From Malachius bipustulatus (Eukaryota; Arthropoda; Insecta; Coleoptera; Melyridae): a DNA stretch of 64,000 nt. Positions 53,238 to 63,592 of this stretch are shown here, piece after piece (positions within the stretch are counted from its first letter, which is position 1; each line of letters begins with the position of its first letter). Below the pieces are notes generated by a model. The model ran no database searches. It was not told the origin of the DNA and was given only the letters and a program-made list of their open reading frames with translations. A program made the position numbers and the translations under genes. Location of the stretch: assembly GCA_910589415.1 (NCBI GenBank), contig CAJUUM010000031.1, positions 992,001 through 1,056,000 on the forward strand, written 5' to 3'.

Positions 53238-54104
53238 GACCCCACTCATTGATCTATAAATACAAATGGATGACGCGAGCTAGCTTACAATTGACTCCAA
53301 CCAAAGAGAGAGAACGATAGATCCGAAATCAGCTGATCGGGGGACGAATCTGGCATAGTTGCATTACAGTTCAAGTTATTTCAACGTAATTCAAATTGCG
53401 GTAAATTAATGTTCTCATAATAGTGATTATAGCTGCTATAACAGTTCTGAAATTAATGGGCCGAATTCATAAAAAGAAGCATTTGCTTATACTTGTCAAA
53501 TTTGAAGGAAATGCTTCTGTTTATATTCATAAAAATTCTAAGCTAAACCTTATACGTTTAGAGTATAAGCATTTCCTTCATCTACTCGCATTCAAGTAAA
53601 TGAGTATTCATAAAGTTTACCTTTTCCTTCAAATAAGAAGCATATCTTTTAGAAAATGTAAGTGTGCTCAGTAGCAGATTCATCTTTGAAGTGAAAGGTA
53701 TTTTTCTGATCCAATTAACGTGGAGATGGCAGACTTTTTAAACTTGAGAGGAGTTAAGAATTATAAACCCCGCTCAAGTACACTTGCCCGAGATTTCAAA
53801 GGACTATTTCGTTTTGAAGAACAAAATTTACAGTGGCTAGCGCACAGATTTTTGGGTGAAAATGAAGAAACTCGAGGAGGTGCCTTGTCCTCTGTGCATA
53901 AAATGAAAATATGTTTGCGTTACCTTGCTGATCCAGGGTATCAAAAAGGTATTGGTGAAGAGCTTGGAGTAAGTAAAGCTACGGTATCTCGAACTGTGAA
54001 AGAAGTAGTTGACAAAATTATTGCTCAGTCAAATGAATGAATAAAGTTTCCAAATACTAACGCAGAAATAATATGGATGCAAAACAGTTGTGGCAAAGCA
54101 AGTA

Positions 54105-55640
54105 CAGGGTGGGCAAATTTGGATGTTTCTATAGGAGATCTCGGTAACTATAAGAGCTATGGAAAAATGAATGGCGCATTCTCGATCGCTTTTTTTGAGA
54201 GGAACTCAATGGTGAAAACCGGAACTCGCCATCTTCTTTTGTTTTCGAGCTATAATGAAAAGTACGATTTTTCACGATATCGATAAATGTCGATATCTTT
54301 CTTGGTTTTCAAGTTAGAGAAAAGATATTTGCACATTCTTCAGGCACTTTTTTGAGTAAAATGGAACGGCCTCAACAGATTTCGAATATCTTTTCTCATT
54401 TTTCCGTTATAACATAAAGTTGTATTTTTTTAAATGGAAGTCATAGTGGGCCATAAACTAATTAAATAGAGTATTTTTTTCTCTTTGCAACGATATATAA
54501 CATGTGTGTTAAAAATTTATGAAAAGTTACATTTTTCAAAATAAATTGAATTTATCTTGGTACCTGAGATTTTTTTATTTTTATTTTGACTTGTCACGTA
54601 GTGGGCGTGAATGTCATTTAGAATAGTATATGAAGACGCCTGTCAAAGCCCAGTTCTCTTACATTTTTGAGTTAGAAAGTGACTGTTCCGCTTTGAAAAA
54701 AGTAAAATTTAGTTGATGACCAATGAAACTTTTTATATTTTATATTAGATTGCTTTATGCAAAATAGTGACAATCCTGATATTTACATTTATAAGAATTG
54801 GCAAGTACGGATCCAATTACATTAATGGCAGTTTCTTCGGCATCACCAATATGATAGTTTTTCGGCCTAGGCTTCTTGAATGACCCGTGATTGATAATAT
54901 TTGCCTTCAACCTGTCAAAAATAGACTTGTGGATTGGTCTCCTCTCTGGATAACGATTGAAGTATGTTTCGGATGCAATATCAGAATTGCTGTTACTTTG
55001 AATAAAGCACTCTAACATATCATACTTTTCGTAGTTTCCATAAACCAAATTTGCCATTTTGCAAGCGAAACGAGCACTTTCTAACTCAAAAACTGCGTAA
55101 ACTGGCTTTGACAGGCGTTGTCGCACAATTTTCTAAATGACATTCACGCCTACTAGGTAAATAGTTGAAACAAATTTCTAAGGTATCATGATAAATTAAG
55201 TTTATTTTGAAAAATTAACTTTTCATAAATTTTTAACGCACATGTTATATATCGTTGCAAAGAGAAAAAAAAACTCTATTTAATTAGTTCATGGCCCACT
55301 ATGACTTCCATTTAAAAAAATACAACTTTATGTTATAACGGAAAAATGAAAGAAGATATTCAAAATCTGTTGAAACCATTCTATTCTACTCAAAAAAGTG
55401 CCTGAAGAATGTGCAAATATCTTTTCTCTAACTTGAAAACCAAGGAAGATATCGACATTTATCGATATCGTGAAAAATCGTACTTTTCATTATAGCTCGA
55501 AAACAAAAGAAGATAGCGAGTTCCGGTTTTCACCATTGAGTTCCTCTCAAAAAAAGCGATCGAGAATGCGCCATTCATTTTTCCATAGCTCTTATAGTTA
55601 CCGAGATCTCCTATAGAAACATCCAAATTTGCCCACCCTG
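54105..55640. mobile_element. Tc1/mariner-type deletion derivative, TIR CAGGGTGGGCAAATTTGG
   Basis: Inverted arms of about 450 bp (54105-54555 and 55185-55640), TA duplicated at 54103-54104 and 55641-55642. The middle retains the N-terminal part of a transposase on the minus strand. The arms contain AAAGATATTTGCAC and TATCGATAAATGTCGATA, itself nearly palindromic. Confidence 0.93.
54755..55126 (-). pseudogene. N-terminal DNA-binding part of an IS630/Tc1-type transposase
   Basis: The reading VYGNYEKYDMLECFIQSNSN, then YFNRYPERRPIHKSIFDRL and HGSFKKPRPKN, matches the helix-turn-helix start of insect IS630/Tc1-type transposases. Their N-terminus typically has Y-x-x-RYP-x-RR...FxRL...G. The first codons from 55126 may not belong to the original start; an internal MANLVYGN is a better candidate. 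No DDE core is left. It shows that the enclosing MITE is a deletion product of an autonomous element. Confidence 0.8.
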
Positions 55641-56359
55641 TACATGTTTCCCACAGCACTAGGCGTGATTGATTGTACTCATATAGGAATACTTAAAACA
55701 AATCATCATGGAGATGAGTACACTAACCGAAAAGGTAAACCGACCTTGAATGTGCAAGCCACTTGTAATGCTAGAGAAATTTTTACTAGTGTCGATGTTA
55801 GCTGGCCTGGATCAGTCCACGACTCTAGGATATGGAAAAATTCAGAAATTAGATCGCAATTAAAAAACAAAGAGGATGTTGTACTTCTTGGTGATGATGG
55901 TTATGGTATAGAGCCATGGCTCATGACTCCATTTAGAAATCCTACTCCTGGTGTTGAGCAAAATTATAACATATTATTGAAAAGAGAACGAGTAATAATC
56001 GAACGATGTTTTGGTCAACTTAAACGCCGATTCCCCATCATACAATACGTTTGCCGAGTGAAATCGGAAAATGTTCCGAAAATAATTGTTACCTGTACTG
56101 TGCTTCATAACATTGGAAAAATCATAGGCGATCCTGACTTCGAAGCAAATGAAGGAGAAACAGTAGGGGTAGTAGAAATACAAGATGAACAGGAAGGAAA
56201 CGAAGAGATTCATATTCGTCTTCAAGGACAAGAAGTAAGAAGAAATTTGAGTGTTGTCATTAACAATTTAAATATATTTGTATAAAAAGTTTATTTTATA
56301 CTAAACATTTTATTTAACTAAAGTGATACAGAACGCTTTTGTAACTATTTAATTTATTT

Positions 56360-57095
56360 TTACAAACTGAAATAAGTTTTGTTCCCAAGTTGAACAGGTT
56401 CCGACCCCTCCTTATGCTGCATCATTTCCAATTTTTTTTCATAGTACTGCTGTTGTACTAGACTTGTCCGATATTGTTGTAGCAAAACTAAGCGCTGAAG
56501 TTCTTTTGTAGTGAGTCCTCTTGTCTCATCTGTTTCATATTTTTCAGAGACAATTTTTCGTTTAGGAGGCAACTCCTTACTGGCCAGACTTGCAGATGAA
56601 GTTTGTGCAGCTGACGTGAATGCTTCAGCAGATGACGGATTGATTGACGCGGATGCTTGGGCAGATGAAGATGGCTCAAAAGACGTGGATGCTTGATTTT
56701 CTTGTTTGTCAGAAGTAGGTACCAATTTGAATGCAACCTGCAATTCTCCCAATTGTAGGATTTGAATCACCTGCCATTGACTTCAGTAGTTTTCTTTCCC
56801 AATCGCGTAATCTTATCACTTTATTCCCAGTTTTCTTCATATCCGTTTTCTTTTTCAGCCTTGTTTTCATATTGTTGATTTTTTTTTAATAAGCCTTTCG
56901 GATTCAAAGTTCTGCCAAATGTACTCTCGTATCTTTTTATTACTACTTTAATCGCTTCGTCCTTGCGCCTTTTGATTTTAGGCACTTGGGATTTTTGTAA
57001 TATTACGGGGGCATTGGCAATTTCATCAGCGATGAATACTAAATCGCAACACCTTCCATTTCTCCATTTTCTTCATCGCTACTAGCTGAAGACAT
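56360..57095 (-). pseudogene. Harbinger-associated Myb/SANT-like protein
   Basis: On the minus strand a start at 57095 (MSSASSDEENGE) runs into a stop after 18 codons. Pieces of a basic Myb/SANT-like region follow in changing frames (about 56780-57050). The C-terminal part (56770-56360) is open: a Ser/Ala/Gln-rich linker, then a helical segment with LTTKELQRLVLLQQYRTSLV. Harbinger elements use such a protein to help the transposase enter the nucleus and bind DNA. It lies tail to tail with the transposase gene, 75 bp apart. Confidence 0.7.
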
Positions 57096-57439
57096 GATGC
57101 ACCACACAGAAAAACGCTGTTATAATAATATGTGTATTGTAGGACTACTGAACTTGGACTAATAATGTGCAGAAAAGGGTGTGTGGCTTATCTCTGGTTT
57201 ATACTTGTCGAAACACGAAAAAATTTATAGCTTCTCACAAGACCTTTCACTTCTATAAGAGAAGTAAATCCTCGCAAGCATAAGGTAATCATTATGAATA
57301 CGAAAAGAAGGAAATCCTTATGCTTCTACCTTTTACTTCAAAGCAAAACCTTATACTCCTACCTTATACTTGAAACGATATCCTTCTGTTTTATGAATTC
57401 GGCCCATTGTTGATTGTCCCCAATTACAGAAATAGTTTT

Positions 57440-57939
57440 TAACCACGAAGTACAAGGATTTCAGAATGTGAAGATTCAAATACTGAATCTGGCTGTCCAG
57501 TTAGGTAAGTATCCCAAGGTTTATTAGTTTTACTATACTTACCCCTTGGTTAGGATCAACTTTTTATATCAATTTGATTGTAGTAATCCAGCAGTGTGTG
57601 AATCTACGGACAGTTTTAAATCTATGGATGAAACCGCCGATGTAGAAGTAGAAGCCAGTACTTCATTACAATTACCAGTAGAAGTATGTAGTAGAAACCA
57701 GCACTACATTGGCATTACCAAACAGCAATAAAAGGAAGCGAACACCTGTGACCTTCGGGGATTGCGATTCTCGGGATCTTGCGGATCTAAATAAGGCAAA
57801 ATTAATGTGGAGTATTGCCACAAAAACAATAGAAAAGCAAAGGAAAACAATATATCTCCAAACCAGAAACAGTAGGCGGGAAAAATTAAATTTCTACCGA
57901 TTGCTACTCATTGTTCCAAGTAGGTATACTTTTTCATAA
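57440..57939 (+). pseudogene. Possible exons of a THAP-type protein
   Basis: An acidic stretch (SECEDSNTESGCPV) ends at a good donor (TTAG|GTAAGT, about 57505). A second stretch (57580-57720) is Glu/Val/Ser-rich. A third (57709-57939) is Lys/Arg-rich with helical periodicity (NKAKLMWSIATKTIEKQRK). This order resembles the linker and coiled coil behind a THAP domain. No THAP finger or catalytic core is visible, so the assignment is weak. Confidence 0.25.
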
Positions 57940-58462
57940 AATTAAATCAAGTGTACAAATGTAGTTTATGTCTGTTAGGGCCGATCTTTTTACTCCCTTA
58001 TAAAGTTACTTTCAAGTAAAAGGCACTTAAACTTACAAGCCATCAATTAAAAAGTGTCTTGTAAGCAAACGCGTCTTTTTAAGCTTTTCAATCATACTTT
58101 TAGTTAAAAGCCAGTTAACTATGTGTCCCACTAAAATTCCCACTTTTCCCACAATTTAGAAGTTTAAAAAAGAAGAAAGAGCTAAAAAAAAGTTCACCCC
58201 ACTTATAGATTGTATAATGACCCCACTAATGTTATAATTATTATAACCTAAAAACCTTTACATTCACCATTCACATCGCCAACCACCATCACATTATCGT
58301 TATCGTGCTTGTGCTTGATCCGTGAAACTTGAAACTTTTGAAGCTTTCTTTTCTTTTAATTTTATTTGTTATTTATTTTTTTGAACGTGAGTTGCAAACA
58401 TGTCAGTGATTCATAATATAATAATAATTAAGTAGTAGGTATTCTAGTTCTATTGAGCAGTC
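57940..58462. other. No recognisable gene; possible 5' region of the next gene
   Basis: AT-rich, with a short ACC/CATCA-rich stretch at 58260-58310 that could be an untranslated exon of the Myb/SANT gene. Confidence 0.4.
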
Positions 58463-59622
58463 ATGTCTGAAAATAAGGTAAATATATAATATTATGTTTG
58501 TTTGTGTACCTACAACAAAAATAATTGTTTTTCTAATTTGTATTATTATTACCACAATGCAAAAAGTGGAGTACAGCTGGGTCATTATTCGGATGACGGG
58601 TCTTATATTCGGATACTTAGGTATATGGGTCCCTGGGAGTCTCATGGTACTATTGAAAGTCTGTGCAAATTGATAATTAGCGAGATATTGGCAAAAACAG
58701 GTACATATAAAACAAACACTATCAAGTCCATCTCTGGAGACTGACCCCCCCCCCCCTCCCGTCATCCAAATAATTACTCGGAGCTGTACCGCAGGAAATA
58801 CCCACATAAAATACTACAAAACATAGAACAAAGGGATTTTCATGAGTTTTGTTTAATTAGTACCTTCCACATTTTTAGGATTCATTAGTAGGTAAGTAAA
58901 AAAAGAATCCGATCCAAAAATTTCACAGAGCTTGAAGCTAGGACACTAGTTAATGTTGTCATTGGACATATAAAAATAATTGAAAATAATAAGACAGACT
59001 CCGTGACATGGAGAGAGAAGAACGAAACATGGGGTAACGTTGCCAAAGAGTTTGCGGCGTTGGCCGGGAGCGACAGGTCAGCAGCAGTGTTAAAATCCAA
59101 ATATGAGGCGATAAAACACAACATGAAAACGACAGTTGCCAAAAATAGGCAACAAATTTTTAAAACTGGCGGCGGTGCAGCGGAGATAATGGAGCTAAAG
59201 GACTATGAAAGGAAGCTTGAAAGCTACATCCAGATAAGTCTGGAAGGATTACCAAGTCAGTTCGACTCCGACTGTACAGCAGGTAATAATTATGTTATAC
59301 CTACATAATATATTAGAAAATTACCAATAATTGAAATTTTAGAAATTATTATACATGATTCTAGTCGATAGTCGATGCTTACTAAAATCAAGTTATGCAG
59401 TTCCAATGTGTAAATGAATGCTTATTGTTGCAGGTGCAAGTCAAGAAAATATTGGCAAGTACAAACTCCTATGATGACTGGTTTGAAAATTCACTTGAAG
59501 ATAACTTTAACGATACCTTCGGATCAGTGGTCGTTATAGCGGAGTGCGTCGAAGATCTCGAAAACTTAGACACGTCATTTAATGATGAGATGATGATGGT
59601 CCGAAATGAGTTGGGCGAAGAG
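58463..59622 (+). CDS. Split gene with a Myb/SANT-like DNA-binding domain
   Basis: Exon 1 is ATG TCT GAA AAT AAG (58463-58477), ending at a GTAAAT donor. Exon 2 (about 58892-59282) encodes KKRIRSKNFTELEARTLV...TWREKNETWGNVAKEF...RSAAVLKSKYEAIK, a Myb/SANT-like domain of the kind in zeste-like and Harbinger-associated proteins. Its donor is CAG|GTAATA. Exon 3 (59434-59622) has a good acceptor (TTGTTGCAG) and donor (GAG|GTAAGA) and is acidic. Joining exon 2 to exon 3 in phase leads to a stop after about 14 codons, while another frame is open throughout. There may be a 1-bp lesion or a different splice site. No later exon was found. Confidence 0.5.
58741..58762 (+). repeat. Poly-C tract
   Basis: A run of about 13 C followed by TCCC lies in the putative intron of the Myb/SANT gene. 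It is low-complexity and possibly prone to assembly error. Confidence 0.8.
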
Positions 59623-59805
59623 GTAAGAAAACATACATCATATTGGTAGTGAAGTACTGATTAATAGAAACAGGATCATAAAAGGCCAATCCTTTGAGCC
59701 ATTGAATATGGCATTTGAATTTTTCTAATCGAACGAAAAATAAAGATCTTACACGGTTAGACGGTTTTTATGAACTTCTTTGTATACACAGCCTTTCCCA
59801 GATAG

Positions 59806-60381
59806 TGTAACACCGTGGCCCGTAATGAACGGCAATGTAACAGGGGGAGAGAGAGAACTCCCTTGTTAGCTTGTAAAATTTTACGACACCCCTGTTAACT
59901 AGTCAAATTGATTTTAGCCGAGCGGAACTAAAGTTTTTGAAAGGAAGCCGTGGAGCCGGATCTGACCACTGGCATACACCGTGGCGATCTCGAATGTCAA
60001 ATCCACTAAAGATAAACAATAAGAAAAATCTATACGTACCTTAAAAAAAAAAAAAATTTCAATGACTCTGCCCAGGCCTCGCTTCTTATTTGGAACTGTT
60101 AGTATTCCTGTTTTTATATTGTGTCTTAGGAGAGTTATTTAAACTCCTAACTTAGCTTTTTCTTTATTAGTTGGTCATTAGTGGATTTGACATTCGAGAT
60201 CGCCACGGTGTATGCCAGTGGTCAGATCCGGCTCCACGGCTTCCTTTCAAAAACTTTAGTTCCGCTCGGCTAAAATCAATTTGACTAGTTAACAGGGGTG
60301 TCGTAAAATTTTACAAGCTAACAAGGGAGTTCTCTCTCTCCCCCTGTTACATTGCCGTCCATTTCGGGCCACGGTGTTACA
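59806..60381. mobile_element. Foldback element, 576 bp, TIR TGTAACACCGTGGCCCG
   Basis: Arms of about 210 bp (59806-60015 and 60176-60381) match almost perfectly, including CGTGGAGCCGGATCTGACCA. The loop of 160 bp is AT-rich. No clear target duplication is seen (ATAG against TTGG). No coding sequence is present. Confidence 0.9.
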
Positions 60382-60734
60382 TTGGGTCAGGAGCGGGGTC
60401 TAAGAGTGTCAAAGAACGCTAAGAGAAACAAGTAGGAAAGGTTTTGAGTGTCAAAAGGACTGCATAAGAAATAGGAAAGTGTCAAAATTATCCTAGGATT
60501 TTTTTTAATAAGAATTTTTTTTTTTTGTATAGGTACCTACTTACCTACCTACCTAGTCTGATTAAACAGAAATTAAGACAGATAAAAAATACTAAGTTAG
60601 GTTCCTAAGTCCCTTAGAAAGGCAGAAATTGATTGAAAGGATTGAAAAGAAAAATTTATTAACTTTTTTTTTCAGAAATCAATAATTAGTAAGATTAAAA
60701 GATTAATAAATAGGTCTGCAATTTATAAGTAGAT
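60382..60734. other. No gene; short repeats
   Basis: AGTGTCAAA occurs three times between 60405 and 60485, and a TACC/TAGG microsatellite lies at 60530-60556. Confidence 0.6.
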
Positions 60735-60874
60735 AATATAATACGTTTCAGAGAGAACCGCTAATGAGAAGTACGTGCTGAAACCGTAAGTACTGAAGTA
60801 GGTATTTGTTTATGATATACGGCGCCGGAATTCAGGCGCAAGCAAATATTAAAGCTAAAGCGGCGTTCAGACTA

Positions 60875-61100
60875 AGAGGAAATTCAAAAAGTTGAGAGAA
60901 TACCTAATTACAGTACCATAAATTGCGCAAGTGGCTATTTATTTTAATTGGCTTATTAACCCCTATATGCAAGGTATTTTAAATAACTATTTGATATTTT
61001 GAATAACTATTGGTCTATGGTTATGTTGTTATTCTTGTGTACTGCGTTAGGCTTAAGTCTTATTTTGTTTTGCACCGTATTGGCAATTGTGTGTCGTTGA
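60875..61100 (+). pseudogene. Second copy of the small hydrophobic leader protein
   Basis: The reading WLFILIGLLTPICKVF is followed by stops and a shift, then NNYWSM...LLFLCTALGLSLILF and AIVCR with the same TGA. The ATG of copy A is changed to GAG. It is homologous to 6359-6583. Confidence 0.6.
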
Positions 61101-61210
61101 TAAGGAATCCGGAATTGCGTTGCATCATCAAACAGCTAAGGTTATTATTCTATTTTTATTAAAGTTCAGGTTGATTAGGCGGGTGTTTGTTTGTTGCTAA
61201 GTAGGACATA

Positions 61211-61396
61211 ATGGAGCGCAATGGTCCGATAGATGTTGCAGGAGGTGCCCCAAATGACCAGGGTGCACAAGCACCCCATCAATTAATCGAAGTTACGGCA
61301 GTTCAGAAAGTTAGTTTAGGAGTGCTAGCTTCAACCTTTGACAATTTTAGTGGACGAGGTTCGGTCGCAGAATACTTTAATAAATTAGAAGGCTAG
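61211..61396 (+). pseudogene. Gag N-terminus, copy B
   Basis: ATG at 61211 (MERNGPIDVAGG) opens the gag frame. A single extra A near 61391, compared with copy A, shifts the frame and gives a stop. The gag reading resumes at once in the frame of the following pol piece (RAKLDDLSQSDTLKIFKFK). The capsid region continues in the next entry. Confidence 0.85.
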
Positions 61397-61451
61397 GGCG
61401 AAATTAGATGATCTAAGTCAGAGCGATACTCTGAAAATTTTTAAATTCAAA

Positions 61452-63476
61452 TTGGTATGCGAGGCTTTACAATTCTACAAAGCTAATGAGGACCTAAGCG
61501 TGCTAACTTACGAGGCTCTTAAGGAAAGGTTTTTGCAAAAATTCTCTCAGATTCGCATACCGGGAGATGCGTTATTAAAATTAGGCCGGTGTTACCAAAG
61601 AATAGATGAAGGTGAAGCTTTAACTACCACTGGAAAACTCAAACATCATATAACTCTTGAGCCAGGAACAAAGCCGATTTGCAAGCCTCCATACAGAATT
61701 CCGTTTCATAAGCGAGAAAAAGTTCAGGCGGAGATCGACAAATTGTTGCAGCAAGGTATCATTCGACCTTCAAGTAGTCCTTGGTCAGCACCAGTAGTGT
61801 TAGTCGTAAAGGAGCAGCAAGACGGTACAGAGAAGTTAAGATTGTGTATTGACTACAGAGGATTAAATGCAGTAACACAAAAGGAATACTACCCTCTGCC
61901 AAATATCGCGGATATTACGCAAGTTTACACGCCAGGGAAAGAAATGCTTTTCACAACAGTTGACATTACACAAGCGTATCATCAAATCGAAATTGAAGAA
62001 AAAGACATTCCACTCACAGCTTTTTCAACTTATAATAATCACTTCGATTACATGAAAATGCCTTTCGGACTCTGCAATGCCTGCAATGCTCCGGCCACAT
62101 TTCAAAGATTCATGTCAACCATCATGGCAGGATTAACCGGAGATATTTGCATGGTCTATTTAGATGACATTATAATATTCAACGCTGGTGGAATAGACTA
62201 CCACTTAGACAGGTTGGAAAAAGTCATGGAACGACTAAGAGAAGCAAATATTAAACTTAAGGCTGAGAAATGCGATTTTCTGAAGAGACAAGTAAAATAC
62301 TTGGGACATATTGTTTGTCAAGATGGTGTAAAGCCAGACCCAGGAAAAATTGAAGCAATAAGCGAATTCCCTATTCCAAGAAATGTGAGAGGAGTACGTT
62401 CATTTATGGGACTTGTAAATTTTTACAGAAGATTCATACCAAACATAGCTAAAGTGTCGGCACCATTAACCCAATTAACTAAGCAGGACGTGCCGTTTAA
62501 GATCACAAACGAGGTACTGGAGGCCATCGATAAACTAAAGGTCGCACTGACATCGGATACCCTGTTGATTTTTCCCGACCTATCTCAACCATTCATACTC
62601 GAGGTGGACGCGAGTGGTACAGGATCGGGTGCCATACTGAGTCAGTCACGTGCAGGTCACGAGAAGCCAGTGGCGTACGCCTCCAAACAATTTAATAAAG
62701 CACAAATGAATTATACAGCTACTGAAAGAGAGTTAGCTGCAGTAATGTTTGGCGTTAAACAATTTAGATGTTTTCTGTACGGAAAACCATTTCTAATAAT
62801 AACCGATCATCGTCCCTTAAAATGGATGATGAACATGAACGACCCTAGCTCCAGATTAACTAGATGGGCGCTACAATTGGGAACTTATGAATATGAGGTA
62901 GTTCATCGACCAGGAAGAGTGCACTCAAATGCTGACAGTCTGAGCAGGATGCACAATAAGGAAGATAATTATCTGCAAATCACGTACGAGGAATTCCAGG
63001 AATACGCACGGAAAAATGACATTCCAGTAGCGAAAAACGTGCACCGACAACCTGGGAATTTATTCGACGCACCTGAGAATCATTCTCTGGCGCATTGTGT
63101 GTCGCTAGATTTTGCGATGAAAAAAGGAATAGCTGAAATTTTCAGAAGAAAATTTGGATTCATTAAGGAATTAAAAGATCAGGATAAAGTAATCGGAGAA
63201 GTCGCGCAACTTAATCTCCCAAGAAGGAATATTTACTATTTAATTACAAAAGGGAAATTCCACCAAAAACCGACTTATAAAATTTTGTGGCTCGCTTTGT
63301 CTGATCTAAAGGAGACATGCAAAGAAAATAAGGACTCTCATATCGCGATACCTAAATTGGGATGTGGAAGAGATAAACTTGATTGGAAGGAGGTGAAGAA
63401 TATGATTAATTTCATTTTCTATAATTCCAACATCGAAGTAACCTGTAACCTGCAGGATGCATTTTACATCGTTTAA
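61452..63476 (+). CDS. Gag fragment, reverse transcriptase, RNase H and macrodomain fusion
   Basis: The frame is open from about 61393; 61452 is a TTG, so numbering here is conventional. Residues 1-56 are a capsid remnant. Reverse transcriptase spans about 60-270 with YLDD at 236-239. RNase H follows (EVDASGTGSGAIL, ATERELAAV, TDHRPLKW, ending LSR at 497-499). Residues 534-665 form a macrodomain like the ADP-ribosyl hydrolase TARG1/OARD1: GNLFDAPENHSLAHCVS, GIAEIFRRKFG, YYLITKGK, IPKLGCGRD. Lys600 and Asp641 stand where the two catalytic residues of TARG1 do, with the same 41-residue spacing. This family removes ADP-ribose from acidic side chains. The macrodomain occupies the place where integrase normally begins. 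The gag-to-RT junction is a deletion, so this copy is defective. Confidence 0.9.
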   Translation: MVCEALQFYKANEDLSVLTYEALKERFLQKFSQIRIPGDALLKLGRCYQRIDEGEALTTTGKLKHHITLEPGTKPICKPPYRIPFHKREKVQAEIDKLLQQGIIRPSSSPWSAPVVLVVKEQQDGTEKLRLCIDYRGLNAVTQKEYYPLPNIADITQVYTPGKEMLFTTVDITQAYHQIEIEEKDIPLTAFSTYNNHFDYMKMPFGLCNACNAPATFQRFMSTIMAGLTGDICMVYLDDIIIFNAGGIDYHLDRLEKVMERLREANIKLKAEKCDFLKRQVKYLGHIVCQDGVKPDPGKIEAISEFPIPRNVRGVRSFMGLVNFYRRFIPNIAKVSAPLTQLTKQDVPFKITNEVLEAIDKLKVALTSDTLLIFPDLSQPFILEVDASGTGSGAILSQSRAGHEKPVAYASKQFNKAQMNYTATERELAAVMFGVKQFRCFLYGKPFLIITDHRPLKWMMNMNDPSSRLTRWALQLGTYEYEVVHRPGRVHSNADSLSRMHNKEDNYLQITYEEFQEYARKNDIPVAKNVHRQPGNLFDAPENHSLAHCVSLDFAMKKGIAEIFRRKFGFIKELKDQDKVIGEVAQLNLPRRNIYYLITKGKFHQKPTYKILWLALSDLKETCKENKDSHIAIPKLGCGRDKLDWKEVKNMINFIFYNSNIEVTCNLQDAFYIV

Positions 63477-63592
63477 AGGCAATAGTATATCTATTATGCG
63501 TGACATGTATCCATGGTTGCGAGAGATCAGGCCGTCCGCTCCACATTCGATGTTCAGTCGATGAGATCCGTTCACTGAACTGTCCACTAGTA
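63477..63592. other. Junction between two gypsy elements
   Basis: About 115 bp with no frame lies between the end of the macrodomain gene and the next integrase. It contains ATGCGTGACATG and a Cys-poor stretch with no recognisable domain. Confidence 0.5.

Larger units (their letters stand above)
49328..53238 (+). mobile_element. Full-length P element, 3.9 kb, decayed
   Basis: CAATACCACCTAAAAACAAG starts the left end, and its perfect complement (28 bp) ends at 53238. Subterminal GTGACGTCA...GTGGTCCCA motifs are also inverted at the two ends (about 49375 and 53170-53200). The ends enclose a THAP-type transposase on the plus strand. No 8-bp duplication is visible in the flanks (GCCCTGAT against ACCCCACT), so the flanks may have rearranged. 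Confidence 0.93.
53720..56285 (+). pseudogene. Harbinger (HARBI1-like) DDE transposase
   Basis: The N-terminal piece (53720-54040) has a helix-turn-helix (GIGEELGVSKATVSRTV). The nuclease piece (55629-56285) has GVIDCTHI (first Asp), LLGDDGYGI (second Asp) and IERCFGQLKRRFP (Glu), typical of DDE_Tnp_4. Between them a 1536-bp MITE interrupts the gene at a TA. Removing it rejoins LWQSKYMFPTALG. A TGA replaces a Trp codon at 54038 and a 1-bp shift lies near 54072, so the gene is dead apart from the insertion. Confidence 0.92.
53458..57405 (+). mobile_element. Harbinger element with two genes, split by a MITE
   Basis: GGGCCGAATTCATAAAA at the left is mirrored by TTTTATGAATTCGGCCC at the right. 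Inside are a HARBI1-like transposase (plus strand) and a convergent Myb/SANT-type gene (minus strand), the standard Harbinger pair. Both ends are crowded with CCTTATAC / GTATAAG and AAGGAAATGCTT motifs, possible transposase-binding sites. The target duplication is not clear. Confidence 0.88.
60735..63476 (+). mobile_element. Gypsy element with a macrodomain in pol, copy B
   Basis: The leader and gag start match 6211-6950. The pol part is preserved only here. Gag is fused to reverse transcriptase by an internal deletion near 61625, removing the zinc knuckle and protease. No integrase is found inside the element. No LTRs were identified. Confidence 0.85.

Noticed and set aside
58403..58807. 134-codon minus-strand frame
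   Set aside because: It spans a poly-C tract and the putative first exon and intron of the Myb/SANT gene, and shows no recognisable motif.
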